A stretch of DNA of 41,582 nucleotides from contig DAIRVS010000023.1 of the NCBI GenBank assembly GCA_036802685.1, positions 1 through 41,582 on the forward strand, written 5' to 3'. Source of the stretch: HGW-17 sp938004375 (GTDB taxonomy: Bacteria > Myxococcota_A > Polyangia > HGW-17). Below the pieces are notes generated by a model, which ran no database searches, was not told where the DNA came from, and saw only the letters and a program-made list of their open reading frames with translations. Of the stretch, positions 23,592 through 34,233 are shown in pieces (position 1 is the stretch's first letter; the number at the start of each line of letters is the position of its first letter). The translations under genes were made by a program, and so were the position numbers.

Positions 23592-26288
23592 TTACGGGTT
23601 GGCGGGCGCGGGGGTTGGCGCGGGGGCGGGCGCCGGAGCCGGAGCCGGGGCGGGCGCCGGGGTCATCGGGGTCGGCACGGGGCCGATGACGCGGGGGGCC
23701 GCCGGCGGCACGAGGCCGGGGGCGGGCACCGGAGGCGCGAGGGGACCGCCGGGACCGCCCGGGAGGTTCAGTTTCTGGATCTGGACCGGCGGGGCCGCAC
23801 CGCCGTCGCCATCAGGCGGAGCGAGCCAGATGGCCTTGGGCTCGGCGGTCTTCATGAGCTCCTCGTAGACCTTGTCGGGGGTGATCGCCGGGTTCGCCTT
23901 CATCATCGCGGCGGCGTTGGCCAGGGCCTCGTCGATGGCGCGGCGGAAGATGGGCAGGCCGCGGCCCAGCATGAACTTGCCGTTGACGAAGACGGCCGGG
24001 GTGCCCTGCACGCCGACGTTGCGGGCCAGGACCTGGGTCTGCTCCACGAACGCCTTGTGGATCTCCTTGTCGAGGGCCTCCTTGAACTTGGGCATGTTCA
24101 CGCCCTGCTCCTGGGCCCAGGTCTCGAGGTTGGCCCGGGTGAGGGCCTTCTGGTTCGCGAAGCACTTCTTGAGGAAATTGTAGAAGGCGACCGGCCCCTT
24201 CTGCTCGAAGACCTCCTGGGCGGCCTGGTGGGCGGCCGGGGCGGCCTTGTGGAAGGGCAGCGGGTAGTGGAGCAGGACGAACTTCACGCCGGTCTTGTAG
24301 CCGCCGAAGTGATCGGCGGCGGGCTGCTGGCCTTCGGGGACCGGGGTGCCGTTCATCAGTTCTTCGAGCGTGGGCAGGAGCTTCTCGCACCACGGGCACT
24401 CGATGTCGATGCCCATGGCGACGACCACCTGGGCCTTCGGGTCGCCGAAGAACGGGAGCTTGTTGAACACGGCGGCGCCGCCCTCGGGGAACACGCGGTA
24501 GATCTTGGTGTGATCGAGGCGCGGGCGCTGGGCACGGCGGTTGGGCTTCGTGTCGTCGCCGCCGATCCATTTGGCGGCGGGCTCGGCCGTGGACATCAGG
24601 AAAGTGTAATAGTTCTCGGCCGTGGTCTTGCCCTCGGAGATGGCCTGGTTGGCCTTGGCGAGCTCGCGGTCGATGATGGGCTTGAACTGGGCCAGGGGAC
24701 GGGCGCCGGACAGGAAGTACCCGTTCACGAAGAAGGCCGGCGTGCCGCGCGCGCCGAAGCGCATGGCCAGACCCTGGTGCCGGGAGATGACCGCGTCATG
24801 GGTCTTGTTCTCGACGGCGGCCTTGTACTTCGCCAGGTCGATGCCGGCCTCCTGCAGCCATTTCTCCAGGTTCTCCGGGTTGATCTCGGCCTGGTTGGCG
24901 AACAACTTCTTGTGGAACGTCCAGAACGCCTCCAGGCCCTTCTGCGCCTGCACCTCGAGGGCGGCGGTGGCCGCGGCGTGGGCGTGGGGATGACGGCGGA
25001 TGGGGTTGTGCATGAAGACGAACTTCACGCCCTGCGGATAGGCGGCCAGGATCTCGTCCACGATCCCGTCGGCGTTCTTGCAGTGCGGACACTGGTACTC
25101 GCTGAACTCCACGATGGTGACGAGGGCCTTGGGATCGCCCTTCCAGGCGTCGGTGGGCAGGGTCTCGATGCGGAAGACCGCGTTCGGATCGACCTCGCGA
25201 CGCGCGGCGGCCTGGGGCGCCTTGTCGGCGGCGGCGGGCTTGGCGGGACCGCCGGTCAGCTGGTCCAGGGTGGCGACGCCCGTGGCCGTGAGCTTTTGCC
25301 AGGCCTGGCCCCGCGGGATGTTCTGCTTCTTGACCGTCTCGAGCTCCTCGGCGACTAGGGATTTGAGCACGCTGTAGTTCTGCTCCATGTCCCGCGTCAT
25401 GTTGAAGCGCCGGCCGTTGATGAGGATGGTGGGGGTGCCGCGCACGCCCAGGCTCTTGCCCAGGGACACGTGGCGGGCCACGGCGGCCTCGTGGGTCTTC
25501 TGATCGAGGGCGTTCTTGAAGCGCGCCACGTCGAGCCCGGCCTGGGCCGCCCATTTTTCCAGGGCCTCGCGGTTGACCCCGCGCTGGTTGGCGAAGATGA
25601 TGTCGTGGAGCTGCTTGAACTTGCCCTGGGCGTGGGCCTCCATGCCGGCCTGGGCGGCCAGCTCGGCCTCTTTATGGAGCTGGGGCAGCGGGAAGTTCAC
25701 CATGACGAAGCGCGCGTCGTTGGGGTAATCCTTGAGCACCCGCTCGATGACCTTGCCGGCCTTCTCGCACCAGGGGCACTGGAAGTCGTCGAACACCACG
25801 ATGGTGACCGGGGCGTCGGCAGCGCCATAGCCCGGGGCGTCGGCGGGGAGCTCCATCTTGAGGCGCGCTTCGGAGGCCTGGGGCGCCCGGGCACCCTGGG
25901 CCGCGCCGGGACGCTGGGCGCCCTTGTCACCGGCCTTGCCGCCGAGCTTGAGGAAGAACCCGCCCAAAACAAGGCCGACACCAAAGAAAATAATCATCAG
26001 CAACACCGCGGAGGAGAGCGGGATCACGCTGCCGCCCTCTTCCATGGCGGGCCGCTCCACGGCGTAGGACTTTGCGGCCGGACGGGACTCGTCCTTCTTC
26101 TTGGGCTCGTCCTTCTTCGGCTCGTCCTTCTTCGGCTCGTCCTTGGCGGCGGGCTCGTCCTTGGCGGCGGGCTCGTCCTTCTTCATGGCTTCGCGGCGCG
26201 CGGCGCGCGCGTTCCGGGCGCTGCCCTGCCCCTCGGTGCCGGAACCGCCTTCATCCTTCTTGACGTCATCTTCGCGTTCGTCGGTCAT
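23592..26288 (-). CDS. Membrane-anchored protein with three DsbA-like thioredoxin domains
   Basis: 898 residues. N-terminal cytoplasmic part (1-90) with a KDEP/KKDEP repeat, one transmembrane helix at about 91-113 (LSSAVLLMIIFFGVGLVLGG), then three consecutive DsbA/thioredoxin-type domains. Each has a redox motif and a cis-proline loop: CPWC 171-174 with GTPTILING (Pro286); CPHC 400-403 with GTPAFFVNG (Pro517); CPWC 631-634 with GTPAVFVNG (Pro764). Spacing of 229 and 231 residues shows tandem triplication. The last 25 residues are a PAPAPA tail that may cross the periplasm or wall. All three sites look active. Start: AAGGAG 8 nt before the ATG at 26288. Likely oxidises or isomerises disulfides of the Cys-rich lipoproteins nearby; this is inference. 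Confidence 0.93.
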   Translation of the reverse strand: MTDEREDDVKKDEGGSGTEGQGSARNARAARREAMKKDEPAAKDEPAAKDEPKKDEPKKDEPKKKDESRPAAKSYAVERPAMEEGGSVIPLSSAVLLMIIFFGVGLVLGGFFLKLGGKAGDKGAQRPGAAQGARAPQASEARLKMELPADAPGYGAADAPVTIVVFDDFQCPWCEKAGKVIERVLKDYPNDARFVMVNFPLPQLHKEAELAAQAGMEAHAQGKFKQLHDIIFANQRGVNREALEKWAAQAGLDVARFKNALDQKTHEAAVARHVSLGKSLGVRGTPTILINGRRFNMTRDMEQNYSVLKSLVAEELETVKKQNIPRGQAWQKLTATGVATLDQLTGGPAKPAAADKAPQAAARREVDPNAVFRIETLPTDAWKGDPKALVTIVEFSEYQCPHCKNADGIVDEILAAYPQGVKFVFMHNPIRRHPHAHAAATAALEVQAQKGLEAFWTFHKKLFANQAEINPENLEKWLQEAGIDLAKYKAAVENKTHDAVISRHQGLAMRFGARGTPAFFVNGYFLSGARPLAQFKPIIDRELAKANQAISEGKTTAENYYTFLMSTAEPAAKWIGGDDTKPNRRAQRPRLDHTKIYRVFPEGGAAVFNKLPFFGDPKAQVVVAMGIDIECPWCEKLLPTLEELMNGTPVPEGQQPAADHFGGYKTGVKFVLLHYPLPFHKAAPAAHQAAQEVFEQKGPVAFYNFLKKCFANQKALTRANLETWAQEQGVNMPKFKEALDKEIHKAFVEQTQVLARNVGVQGTPAVFVNGKFMLGRGLPIFRRAIDEALANAAAMMKANPAITPDKVYEELMKTAEPKAIWLAPPDGDGGAAPPVQIQKLNLPGGPGGPLAPPVPAPGLVPPAAPRVIGPVPTPMTPAPAPAPAPAPAPAPTPAPANP

Positions 26289-26484
26289 CTCACACACTCC
26301 TTAGTCCTGTAGGAAAAACTACGTCGCCCGCTTCGGGGGGACGGCTGAAAACAGGGCCTGTATACTATGCATGGGCGGCACCGATGGCAAGGAAGAAATC
26401 GGCGGTCCTTCCAGCGCCGCGAGCCTGGAAAACCGGCGAAGGTTTTTTGTTATTCCGTTGAGACTTCTGTGGCATATTGACCCC

Positions 26485-29220
26485 ATGCGCCGGATATTAA
26501 TGCACACCGCCTTTCTCTTCGCCGGTCTCGCGCTGGGCGCCTGGCTGATCCTGGGTCCCTTCCCGGCGCAGTGGCTGGCCCTGGTGGTCTGGGCCGCCAC
26601 CCTCGCGGTCCCGGGCGCCGTCCTCTGGTCCGCCCTTGGTCCCACCGCCCGGCGCCGGACCGTCGAGGTCGCGTGCCCCACGCTGCTGGGCGGCGTAACC
26701 GCGGCGGTCTATCACCCGTTCGCGCTGGGCCACATGCCCTGGATGGCCGATCACCTGGTGCACCAGGCCCGCGCCTTTCTCTTCCACGAGCACTTCCTGC
26801 TGCAGGGGCGGCTCTCGGGCTGGACCCACATGATCGAGGGCGGGATCCCCGCCGAGACGCTCTACCCGCCGGGCGCCGACCTCACCCTGTCGGGGATCCA
26901 CCTGCTGGGCCTGGGCCAACTGTCCTGGGAGACCACCTACGCCGTGGGCTTCTTCCTGTTCCTGCTGTTCTACGTCGGCACCTTCTACTGGTTCGGCCGG
27001 CGCTTCGGGGGCCCCCTGGCAGGTCTCATCGCCGGCTTCTTCGCCCTCGTCGATCCAGGAGCCTTTCGCCAGGGCGGGTGGTCGTTCATGATCGAGTGGG
27101 GCGTCTGGCCGCTGTCCTTCTCCCTGGCGCTGGCGCTGTGGGCGCTTCTGGCCTTCGACCGCCTGCTCATCACCGGCCGGGGCCTGTTCCGCACCGCCGG
27201 AGTGGGTGCCTTCGCCCTGTTGACACACCCTTTCGCCTTCTTCGTCGTCTTCCCGCTCTTCGCCCTGGACGCCTTCTGCCGGTGGCAGACCGACCAGGAA
27301 TGGCGCCCCCTGGTCCGCCGAGCCCTCTCGGCCACGGCGCTGACCTTCATGGCCGCCGCGTGGTGGCTGGTGCCATTCATGGCATATGGCCCCGACTACA
27401 GCGCCCCGGTGGCCGCGCTCTCGGGCGGGCTGCACCAGGTGGCCGCCGGTCTCGTCGACGGGAACCCCTGGGCCGCCGCCTGGAGCTGGGCCGCCGTGCC
27501 CGGCATCCTCGGCATGATCTGGCTCGTCCGCACCCGCGCCCACCCGCCGCTCTTGGCCCTGACGTACTTCTCGCTGGCTGCCATGGTGCTGGGCTCCACC
27601 TCGGTGCTCGCGGGCCTGGACGCATTCTCCTGGCTGTCCCCGCTGCGCCACCTGCAGTTCCCCCGCTTCCTGATTGTTGTGAAGGCCGCCGCCTTCCTCG
27701 CCGGCGCGGTGTTCCTGGTCCGGCTCCGGTGGCCCGCACCCGACGAGGGCGCCGCCGCGCGCCCCGCCCGTTGGCACCGCCTGCTGTGGGCCCCGCTCGC
27801 GCTGCTGCTAGTGGTCCCGCTGGGGCAAAAGCTCGTCGAGGAGCAGGTCCTGCCCCTGACCGCGTACCGCACCGAGCCCCCCCTGAAGCGGGACCTGCGG
27901 GTCGTCGCCCGGCACCTCGCGTCCGTCACCCGCGGGCGGCGGGACTTCTTCCGGGTGGCCATCGACGGCCACTTCCACGAGCACCGCACCGCCGCGCTGG
28001 TGGCCATGACCGGGCGCCCGTTCGTCAAACTCTCGTACATGCCCGCCGAGACCTACCTCCACGCCACCCACGAGGACCCCGGCGACGTGCCCCGGGACCG
28101 CGACGAGCTCGCGCGCCTGAACGTCGCCTACGTCGTCTCCCTGGGGCCCTCGCGGCTGCCGGAGCTGCGACTCCTCACGCGCTCGGGGGACGTGCATCTC
28201 TACGAGTTCACCGCGTATTCCCCCGCCCGCGTCGAGCTGGTGGACACCTCCGGGCGGCCCGCCGGCGAGGCCTTCGTCCGGCGCTTCGCGGACGAGCGCG
28301 TCGAGCTCGAGGTGGCCGGCCTCCCTCCCGAGGGCGGCTTTTTACGGCTCCTGGTCTCGGAGTTCCCGCGCTGGACGGCCACGAACGCCGGCCGCCGGGT
28401 GGACATCACCCCCTACCGCCCCAGCCCCCGTCAGACCTTCATGCAGATCCCGGTGCGTAACGGCGCCGTCGTGTTCACCTATGAGAAGCGCGCGCCGGAC
28501 CGCCTCGGCTGGGTCCTCACCGGGCTCGCCCTGGCGCTTCTCCTGTGGCTGCGCGTCGCCCCGCGCGCCTGGCGCCCGGCCTTCTCCTGCCCCCTGCGCC
28601 GCCTTTCCTGCCCCGCCCGGTTCGTCGCCTGGCGCGCCCGGATGCGCGACACCGCCGCCCGCCTCGCCGTCGACCGGCGCGTCCGGGTCGCCGCCGCCGT
28701 CGTCGCCGCGCTCGCGCTGCTGGCGCTCTCGTGGACGCTGCGCACCCGCGAGGAGCCCACCGGGTTCACCCTCTCCCGGGCCCGCGTCTGGGTGCACCCG
28801 CGCACGGGTCCCCAACGCTGCTGGTACGCCTTCCCCGAGCGCTTCGTGTGCGGGCGGGGCCACCGCTACGTGGGCCTCGAGCTGCGCGAGGTCGGCAAGA
28901 AGGTCCACCGGGTGTTCTGGGCCCATCCCCAGGCCGACGCCCGCCTGAACGTGGAGTTCCCGCGGGTCTTCATCGGCGGCCCCCTGCGGGTGAAGGCCGG
29001 CCTCGCGGACTCCGCCTCGGCGGCCCAGGTCCCCGTGCGCCTCACGGTCTACTACGACGGCCGCAAGGTCGCCACGACCACGCGCGAGCGCGCCGGCCGG
29101 CTCGAAACCCTCGAGGTCCCGGCGGGCCCCTATCTCATGCGCTCGGTGGACGTGCGCTTCGAACTCGAGACCACCCAGGCGGCGGGCCGCCACTTCGTGT
29201 TCTGGCCCGAACTGCGGTGA
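26485..29220 (+). CDS. Large polytopic membrane protein (GT-C / YfhO-like)
   Basis: 911 residues. About ten hydrophobic segments in the first 430 residues (MRRILMHTAFLFAGLALGAW, WETTYAVGFFLFLLFYVGTF, LSFSLALALWALLAFDRLL and others), a soluble part at about 450-670, a membrane helix near 673-690 (GWVLTGLALALLLWL), a second near 733-748 (AAAVVAALALLALSWTL) and a C-terminal soluble domain rich in strands. The first loop has H/D residues (PWMADHLVHQARAF, then GWTHMIEGGIPAETLYPPGA) as in GT-C lipid-linked sugar transferases and the '6-pyruvoyl-tetrahydropterin synthase-related' membrane family. Activity is not proven. It has no clear ribosome site at the ATG chosen; a promoter-like TATACT lies at 26361-26366. 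Confidence 0.8.
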   Translation: MRRILMHTAFLFAGLALGAWLILGPFPAQWLALVVWAATLAVPGAVLWSALGPTARRRTVEVACPTLLGGVTAAVYHPFALGHMPWMADHLVHQARAFLFHEHFLLQGRLSGWTHMIEGGIPAETLYPPGADLTLSGIHLLGLGQLSWETTYAVGFFLFLLFYVGTFYWFGRRFGGPLAGLIAGFFALVDPGAFRQGGWSFMIEWGVWPLSFSLALALWALLAFDRLLITGRGLFRTAGVGAFALLTHPFAFFVVFPLFALDAFCRWQTDQEWRPLVRRALSATALTFMAAAWWLVPFMAYGPDYSAPVAALSGGLHQVAAGLVDGNPWAAAWSWAAVPGILGMIWLVRTRAHPPLLALTYFSLAAMVLGSTSVLAGLDAFSWLSPLRHLQFPRFLIVVKAAAFLAGAVFLVRLRWPAPDEGAAARPARWHRLLWAPLALLLVVPLGQKLVEEQVLPLTAYRTEPPLKRDLRVVARHLASVTRGRRDFFRVAIDGHFHEHRTAALVAMTGRPFVKLSYMPAETYLHATHEDPGDVPRDRDELARLNVAYVVSLGPSRLPELRLLTRSGDVHLYEFTAYSPARVELVDTSGRPAGEAFVRRFADERVELEVAGLPPEGGFLRLLVSEFPRWTATNAGRRVDITPYRPSPRQTFMQIPVRNGAVVFTYEKRAPDRLGWVLTGLALALLLWLRVAPRAWRPAFSCPLRRLSCPARFVAWRARMRDTAARLAVDRRVRVAAAVVAALALLALSWTLRTREEPTGFTLSRARVWVHPRTGPQRCWYAFPERFVCGRGHRYVGLELREVGKKVHRVFWAHPQADARLNVEFPRVFIGGPLRVKAGLADSASAAQVPVRLTVYYDGRKVATTTRERAGRLETLEVPAGPYLMRSVDVRFELETTQAAGRHFVFWPELR

Positions 29221-29232
29221 ATTGAAAGGGGC

Positions 29233-29394
29233 TCAGCCGGCGGGGGTAGCGTCGGAGGTGGCGTCGGTGTCCCCGTCGCCTTCCGCGTCGTCATCGACGT
29301 TCGCGTCGCAGCCACCGTCGACAATACAGCAGGTCGTCTTGTCGTAGCACCCCGTCAAAAGCAGGGTCAGGAACAGGAGAATCCACGTGCGCAT
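29233..29394 (-). CDS. Tiny lipoprotein (53 residues)
   Basis: A short gene convergent with the preceding one. Signal and lipobox LLTGC (Cys16) in MRTWILLFLTLLLTGC, then YDKTTCCIVDGGCDANVDDD and an acidic Asp/Thr/Ala-rich tail. The mature peptide is only 38 residues, acidic and with three further cysteines. GGGGGTG lies 7 nt before ATG. Related in composition to the Asp/Cys lipoproteins of this window. It is 40 nt downstream of the outer-membrane barrel gene on the same strand and may share its transcript. Confidence 0.7.
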   Translation of the reverse strand: MRTWILLFLTLLLTGCYDKTTCCIVDGGCDANVDDDAEGDGDTDATSDATPAG

Positions 29395-29433
29395 GCTTTC
29401 ACCCCCGGCGACGGTCACGTTAGCAGAAGCGGC

Positions 29434-30786
29434 CTAGAATTTCCACTCCGTGTGCACGAAGACGCCCTTGGCGCCCTCCATGAACAGGCCCAGCTCGAGG
29501 GGCTCGGAGTACGTGTACGAGGAGCCCTTGAAGTTCCGGGCCTTGTGGTTGGGGTCGTCCCGGTCCCAGCTCCACAGGCTGTACGAGAAGTCCAAACTGA
29601 TGGAAAAATTCCGGTTGTAGTGCCAGGCCGCTCCCGCGAGCAGGGTCTGGCCGCTGTGGGTGTAGGACTCGAGCCACTCGGTGTTGTAGACCACGGCGTC
29701 GAAGCGCAGAAAGCCGCTGAGCTCTTCGATGGGGGTGACGACCCCGTACAGCGAGATCACGTGGAACATGTGCCGGTAGGTGTCGATCCCGCCGGTCCCG
29801 TCGGGGTAGTAGTCGTTGATGATGTGGAACAGATAGTCCAGGCCGGCGCGATATTGTTTTTCCTTGACGGTCAGATTGAAACCGCCGGTGAGCGAATGAA
29901 CGTACTTGGTCTCGTCGAGGATGGCCGTGCTCTTGTCCAGGCTCCAGCGCACGTACCCCGCCAGGCCGAGGTTCAGGGGATCGCTCAACTGGTAGAACGC
30001 GGCCAGATCGACGGCCTTGGACCGGTCGGCGTCGGAGCCGGTGGCCCCCGAGCCGTTGGAGACGCCCAGGGAGATCTTCAGGTCCTCGGCGAGCTCGCCG
30101 CGCAACCAGATACCCAGATCGCTCTCGGGGGCGAAGCCGTAGCGCGTAAGCGGGGGCAGCATGATCCAGCGCAGGCCCGAGGTGAGCTCGGCGTGGGTGT
30201 TCCACACGTTGTCCACCAGGCCGCCAAAGATCGAGAGCTTCTCGGTGAACGGCAGGAGGCGCTTCAGTTCGACCCAGGCGTGGCGGAACACGAGGTTGTT
30301 GCCGGCCTCGAGCTCGGGCAGGGTGCCCGGCGCAGAGAAGGCCACGACGTCGGTGGTGAAGCGGAAGGCGATGTCGTCGGACGGGTTGAATTTCAGGTTG
30401 AGCAGGCCGCGGGTCAGCCCGTAGGTGTTGTTCTGGTGCCGGCCGTCCTTGTCCCATGTGGCGCCGTAGAAGAGGAAGGCCTGGCCGTCGATTTCGAAGC
30501 GGCGATAATATTCCATGTGCCCGGGCGCGGCACCGGGCTCGGGCGCGGGGACCGGGGGTTCGGCCGCGGGCGGAGGCAGCTTCTCCGCGGGATCGGGCGA
30601 CGGCTCGTCCGCGGGCGTGGCGTCGCCCGTCGGGGCCGCCTCGGGGGTATCGGAGGCCGGCGGCGGCGGGGTCGGCTGGGCGTTCGGCGGTGGCGCGGCC
30701 GGAGGTGGCGCGGGCAGCTGGGCGACGGCGGTGACACCCCAGGTGCACACGAGGAGGAACAGGAACGAGGAGATCGCGCTTTTCAT
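29434..30786 (-). CDS. Predicted outer-membrane porin-like barrel with Pro-rich linker
   Basis: 450 residues. Signal peptide (MKSAISSFLFLLVCTWGVTAVA-Q), a linker of about 90 residues made of Pro/Ala/Glu (PAPPPAAPPP type), then from about residue 115 a succession of amphipathic strands typical of a large barrel (AFLFYGATWDKDGRHQNNTY, LLNLKFNPSDDIAFRFTTDV, WNTHAELTSGLRWIML, GLAGYVRWSLDKS, ISLDFSYSLWSWD), ending in WKF, the terminal aromatic that the BAM complex recognises. The pattern resembles phosphate-selective or OprB-like porins but is too diverged to name. AAGGAAG ribosome site. Promoter candidate at 30866-30894. Confidence 0.82.
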   Translation of the reverse strand: MKSAISSFLFLLVCTWGVTAVAQLPAPPPAAPPPNAQPTPPPPASDTPEAAPTGDATPADEPSPDPAEKLPPPAAEPPVPAPEPGAAPGHMEYYRRFEIDGQAFLFYGATWDKDGRHQNNTYGLTRGLLNLKFNPSDDIAFRFTTDVVAFSAPGTLPELEAGNNLVFRHAWVELKRLLPFTEKLSIFGGLVDNVWNTHAELTSGLRWIMLPPLTRYGFAPESDLGIWLRGELAEDLKISLGVSNGSGATGSDADRSKAVDLAAFYQLSDPLNLGLAGYVRWSLDKSTAILDETKYVHSLTGGFNLTVKEKQYRAGLDYLFHIINDYYPDGTGGIDTYRHMFHVISLYGVVTPIEELSGFLRFDAVVYNTEWLESYTHSGQTLLAGAAWHYNRNFSISLDFSYSLWSWDRDDPNHKARNFKGSSYTYSEPLELGLFMEGAKGVFVHTEWKF

Positions 30787-30865
30787 GATGGCTTCCTTCC
30801 TGCGGGGGTTGTCCGGAAGCCCCGTCGACGGGCCGGAGGAACCCTGGGTCTCGGTTGACCGGCCT

Positions 30866-30894
30866 TGGATATGCCACTTTTTCATGATAATCAA
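30866..30894 (-). promoter_or_regulatory. Putative promoter of the porin-like gene
   Basis: On the minus strand -35 TTGATT (30889-30894), 17-nt spacer, -10 TATCCA (30866-30871), about 80 nt before the ATG at 30786. Confidence 0.35.
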
Positions 30895-30966
30895 GGCAAT
30901 TTTCACTGTCCCGGCCGCGCCCCCGGCGCCGCCCAGCCCGACACCCAAAAGGAATCAGTTCATGAC

Positions 30967-30995
30967 TTGACATCCCGCGGCCCCTCTGCTAGTTA
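30967..30995 (+). promoter_or_regulatory. Promoter of rpsT
   Basis: Perfect -35 TTGACA (30967-30972), 17-nt spacer, -10 TAGTTA (30990-30995). A GC-rich hairpin (acgtccc at 30997-31003 with gggacgt at 31020-31026) covers the expected transcription start and leader, perhaps used in control of S20 synthesis. Confidence 0.6.
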
Positions 30996-31087
30996 TACGT
31001 CCCTGTCGCGGCCCCCGGGGGGACGTGACCGCCTTCAGGTGAGGCGCAATTCCGACCATATCGTCGAGGAGTGAACAGGTAGATATC

Positions 31088-31348
31088 ATGGCCCATCATC
31101 GTTCTGCCGAAAAACGTCACCGCCAGAGCGTGGCCCGCGCGGCCAACAACCGCTACTTCATGTCGACCCTCAAGACCTTCATGAAGAAGGCTCGCACCAG
31201 CATCGTCGCCAAGGAAGAGGGTGCCCAGGCGCTGCTCCGCCGCGCGACGTCCTTCATCCAGCACGTGGCGAACAAGGGTGTCATCCACCCGAACAAGGCC
31301 TCCCGGCTGGTCTCCCGCCTCACGAAGTTCTACAACAAGAGTCTGTAG
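31088..31348 (+). CDS. rpsT: 30S ribosomal protein S20
   Basis: 86 residues, the normal length for bS20, which binds 16S rRNA in the body of the small subunit. The sequence begins MAHHRSAEKRHRQSVARAAN and continues with the family's helical bundle (MKKARTSIVAKEEGAQALLR, GVIHPNKASRLVSRLTKF, YNKSL end). The gene is single and is followed after 6 nt by tRNA-Thr, which may be processed from the same transcript. Ribosome site AGG at 9 nt. Confidence 0.97.
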   Translation: MAHHRSAEKRHRQSVARAANNRYFMSTLKTFMKKARTSIVAKEEGAQALLRRATSFIQHVANKGVIHPNKASRLVSRLTKFYNKSL

Positions 31349-31354
31349 GACCAG

Positions 31355-31427
31355 GCCAGCGTAGCTCAGTCGGTAGAGCAGCTGATTCGTAATCAGCAGG
31401 CCATCGGTTCGAGTCCGATCGCTGGCT
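31355..31427 (+). tRNA. tRNA-Thr (anticodon CGU)
   Basis: 73 nt. Acceptor stem gccagcg/cgctggc, D-arm gctc-agtcggtaga-gagc, anticodon stem gctga with loop ttcgtaa (anticodon CGT, reading ACG), T-arm atcgg-ttcgagt-ccgat. The CCA end is not encoded. Confidence 0.97.
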
Positions 31428-31460
31428 CCGACCCTCCCTACAACCACGGAAAGAGATCAT

Positions 31461-32585
<1,125 letters not shown>

Positions 32586-32616
32586 GGGACCTCCCGTTCG
32601 TCCCGGCCTCCAGGGC

Positions 32617-34233
32617 TCAGTGCCCCGGACCGGTCGGCATCGGAATCTTGGCCGTATGCTCCCCTTCCATGACGGGGTGCACGTCGAAGTCCTCGAGGTG
32701 CATGTGCTCCACCGCGTGGACGTTGTAGGCCTTGTGGAACCGCTCCTCCAGGTTCTCGAGCCAGCTGCCGAACTCGTGGGCCAGGGCGTCGGCCACGTCC
32801 GGGTGGCAGGAGATCTTCAGGTGGGTGGCCGGCGACTGCGAGCTCTTGCGGATGATCTCGCGGATGATCTCCGAGCACAGGCTCGACAGGGAGCGGTTGA
32901 AGCCCTTCCCCTCGCAGTACGGACACGACGAAGTCATCAGGGTCAGCAGGCTCTCGCGGGTGCGCTGGCGGGTGAGCTGCATGAGCCCGAACTGGGAGAT
33001 CGGCAGCACCATGTGGCGCGCCCGATCAAACGAGAGGGCCTCGGTGAAGACCTGCATGACCTTCTGCTGGTTGGCCTCGTTCTCCATGTCGATGAAGTCG
33101 ATGACCACCAGACCGCCGATGTTGCGCAGGCGCAACTGGCGCGGGATCTCCTTGGCCGCCTCGAGGTTGGTCTGGGTGATCGTGTCCTCGAGGGTGCGCT
33201 GGCCGACGTACCCGCCGGTGTTCACGTCGATGGTGGTGAGCGCCTCGGTCCGCTGGAACACCAGATAGCCGCCGGAGCGGAGCCAGACCTTCTGCGCCAA
33301 CGCCTGACGGATCTGGGTCTCGATGTCGAAGTGGTCGAACACCGGCATGGGTCCCGTGTACACCTGGATGCGGTCCTGGGCCTGGGGCATGAATGACTGC
33401 ATGAACTGCTGGATGCGGGCGGCGTGCTCCTCGGAGTCCACCCAGCACGCGTCCATCTCGGCGGTGAACAGGTCGCGCACGCAGCGCAGCACCAGGTCCA
33501 ACTCGCGGTAGGTCAGCGCAGGCGCGGGCGCCTGCTGGTAGCGCTCCAGGGTCTTGCGCCACAGCCGCTGCAGGTACTCCACGTCGGCGGCCAGGTTCTC
33601 CCGGCTCTGACCCTCGGCGGCCGTGCGCACGATGAACCCGCCCTCGCCGTCGCGGTGCAGATCCTCCATCAGGTCGCGCAGTCGGGCCCGCTCGGCCTCG
33701 TCCTTGATCTTGCGGCTGATGCCGACGTGGTGGACGTAGGGCATGTAGACCAGGTGCCGACCGGGCACGGTGATATAGCCGGTCACGCGGGAGCCCTTGG
33801 ATCCGATGGGATCCTTGGCCACCTGCACGAGGATGTCCTGCCCCGGCGAGAGCAGCTCCTCGATGCGGGGCAGCGCCAACGGCATGTTGGCCTCGTGCTC
33901 CAGGTCGAGCTTCAGGTCCTCCTCCGACTCGCCGCCCTCCTCCGGGCTGCCCTCCTCCTCGAGGAAGAACAGTTTCAGGGTGGCCGGCAGGCGGCCGCCG
34001 ACCACGTCGGTGACATAGAGGAAGGCGGCCCGGTCCATGCCGATGTCCACGAAGGCGGCCTGCATGCCCGGCAGCACACGCACCACCCGGCCCTTGTAGA
34101 TGTTGCCCACGTTGCTCGAGCCGTGGCGACGCTCGAGGAACAACTCGGTGAGATCGCCGTTCTCCACCAGGCCAACCCGGTGCTCCGGGCTGTCCGTGTT
34201 GATGACGAGGAGGGTTTTTCGGGAAAGTTCCAT
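32617..34233 (-). CDS. rng: Ribonuclease G/E family endoribonuclease
   Basis: 538 residues; cuts single-stranded AU-rich RNA in rRNA maturation and mRNA decay. S1 RNA-binding domain at about 36-170 (NIYKGRVVRVLPGMQAAFVD), with an acidic insert (92-118, EEEGSPEEGG type). The 5' sensor region has GGFIVRTAAEG. The catalytic aspartates are Asp336 (TTIDVNTGGY) and Asp379 (VVIDFIDME), and the zinc-link pair is Cys437-Pro-Tyr-Cys440 (CPYCEGKG). The C-terminal unstructured scaffold of RNase E is absent, so RNase G is the better name. The start is the MELSRKTLLVINTDSPEHRV ATG; the long upstream extension is non-coding. A weak ribosome site. Confidence 0.94.
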   Translation of the reverse strand: MELSRKTLLVINTDSPEHRVGLVENGDLTELFLERRHGSSNVGNIYKGRVVRVLPGMQAAFVDIGMDRAAFLYVTDVVGGRLPATLKLFFLEEEGSPEEGGESEEDLKLDLEHEANMPLALPRIEELLSPGQDILVQVAKDPIGSKGSRVTGYITVPGRHLVYMPYVHHVGISRKIKDEAERARLRDLMEDLHRDGEGGFIVRTAAEGQSRENLAADVEYLQRLWRKTLERYQQAPAPALTYRELDLVLRCVRDLFTAEMDACWVDSEEHAARIQQFMQSFMPQAQDRIQVYTGPMPVFDHFDIETQIRQALAQKVWLRSGGYLVFQRTEALTTIDVNTGGYVGQRTLEDTITQTNLEAAKEIPRQLRLRNIGGLVVIDFIDMENEANQQKVMQVFTEALSFDRARHMVLPISQFGLMQLTRQRTRESLLTLMTSSCPYCEGKGFNRSLSSLCSEIIREIIRKSSQSPATHLKISCHPDVADALAHEFGSWLENLEERFHKAYNVHAVEHMHLEDFDVHPVMEGEHTAKIPMPTGPGH

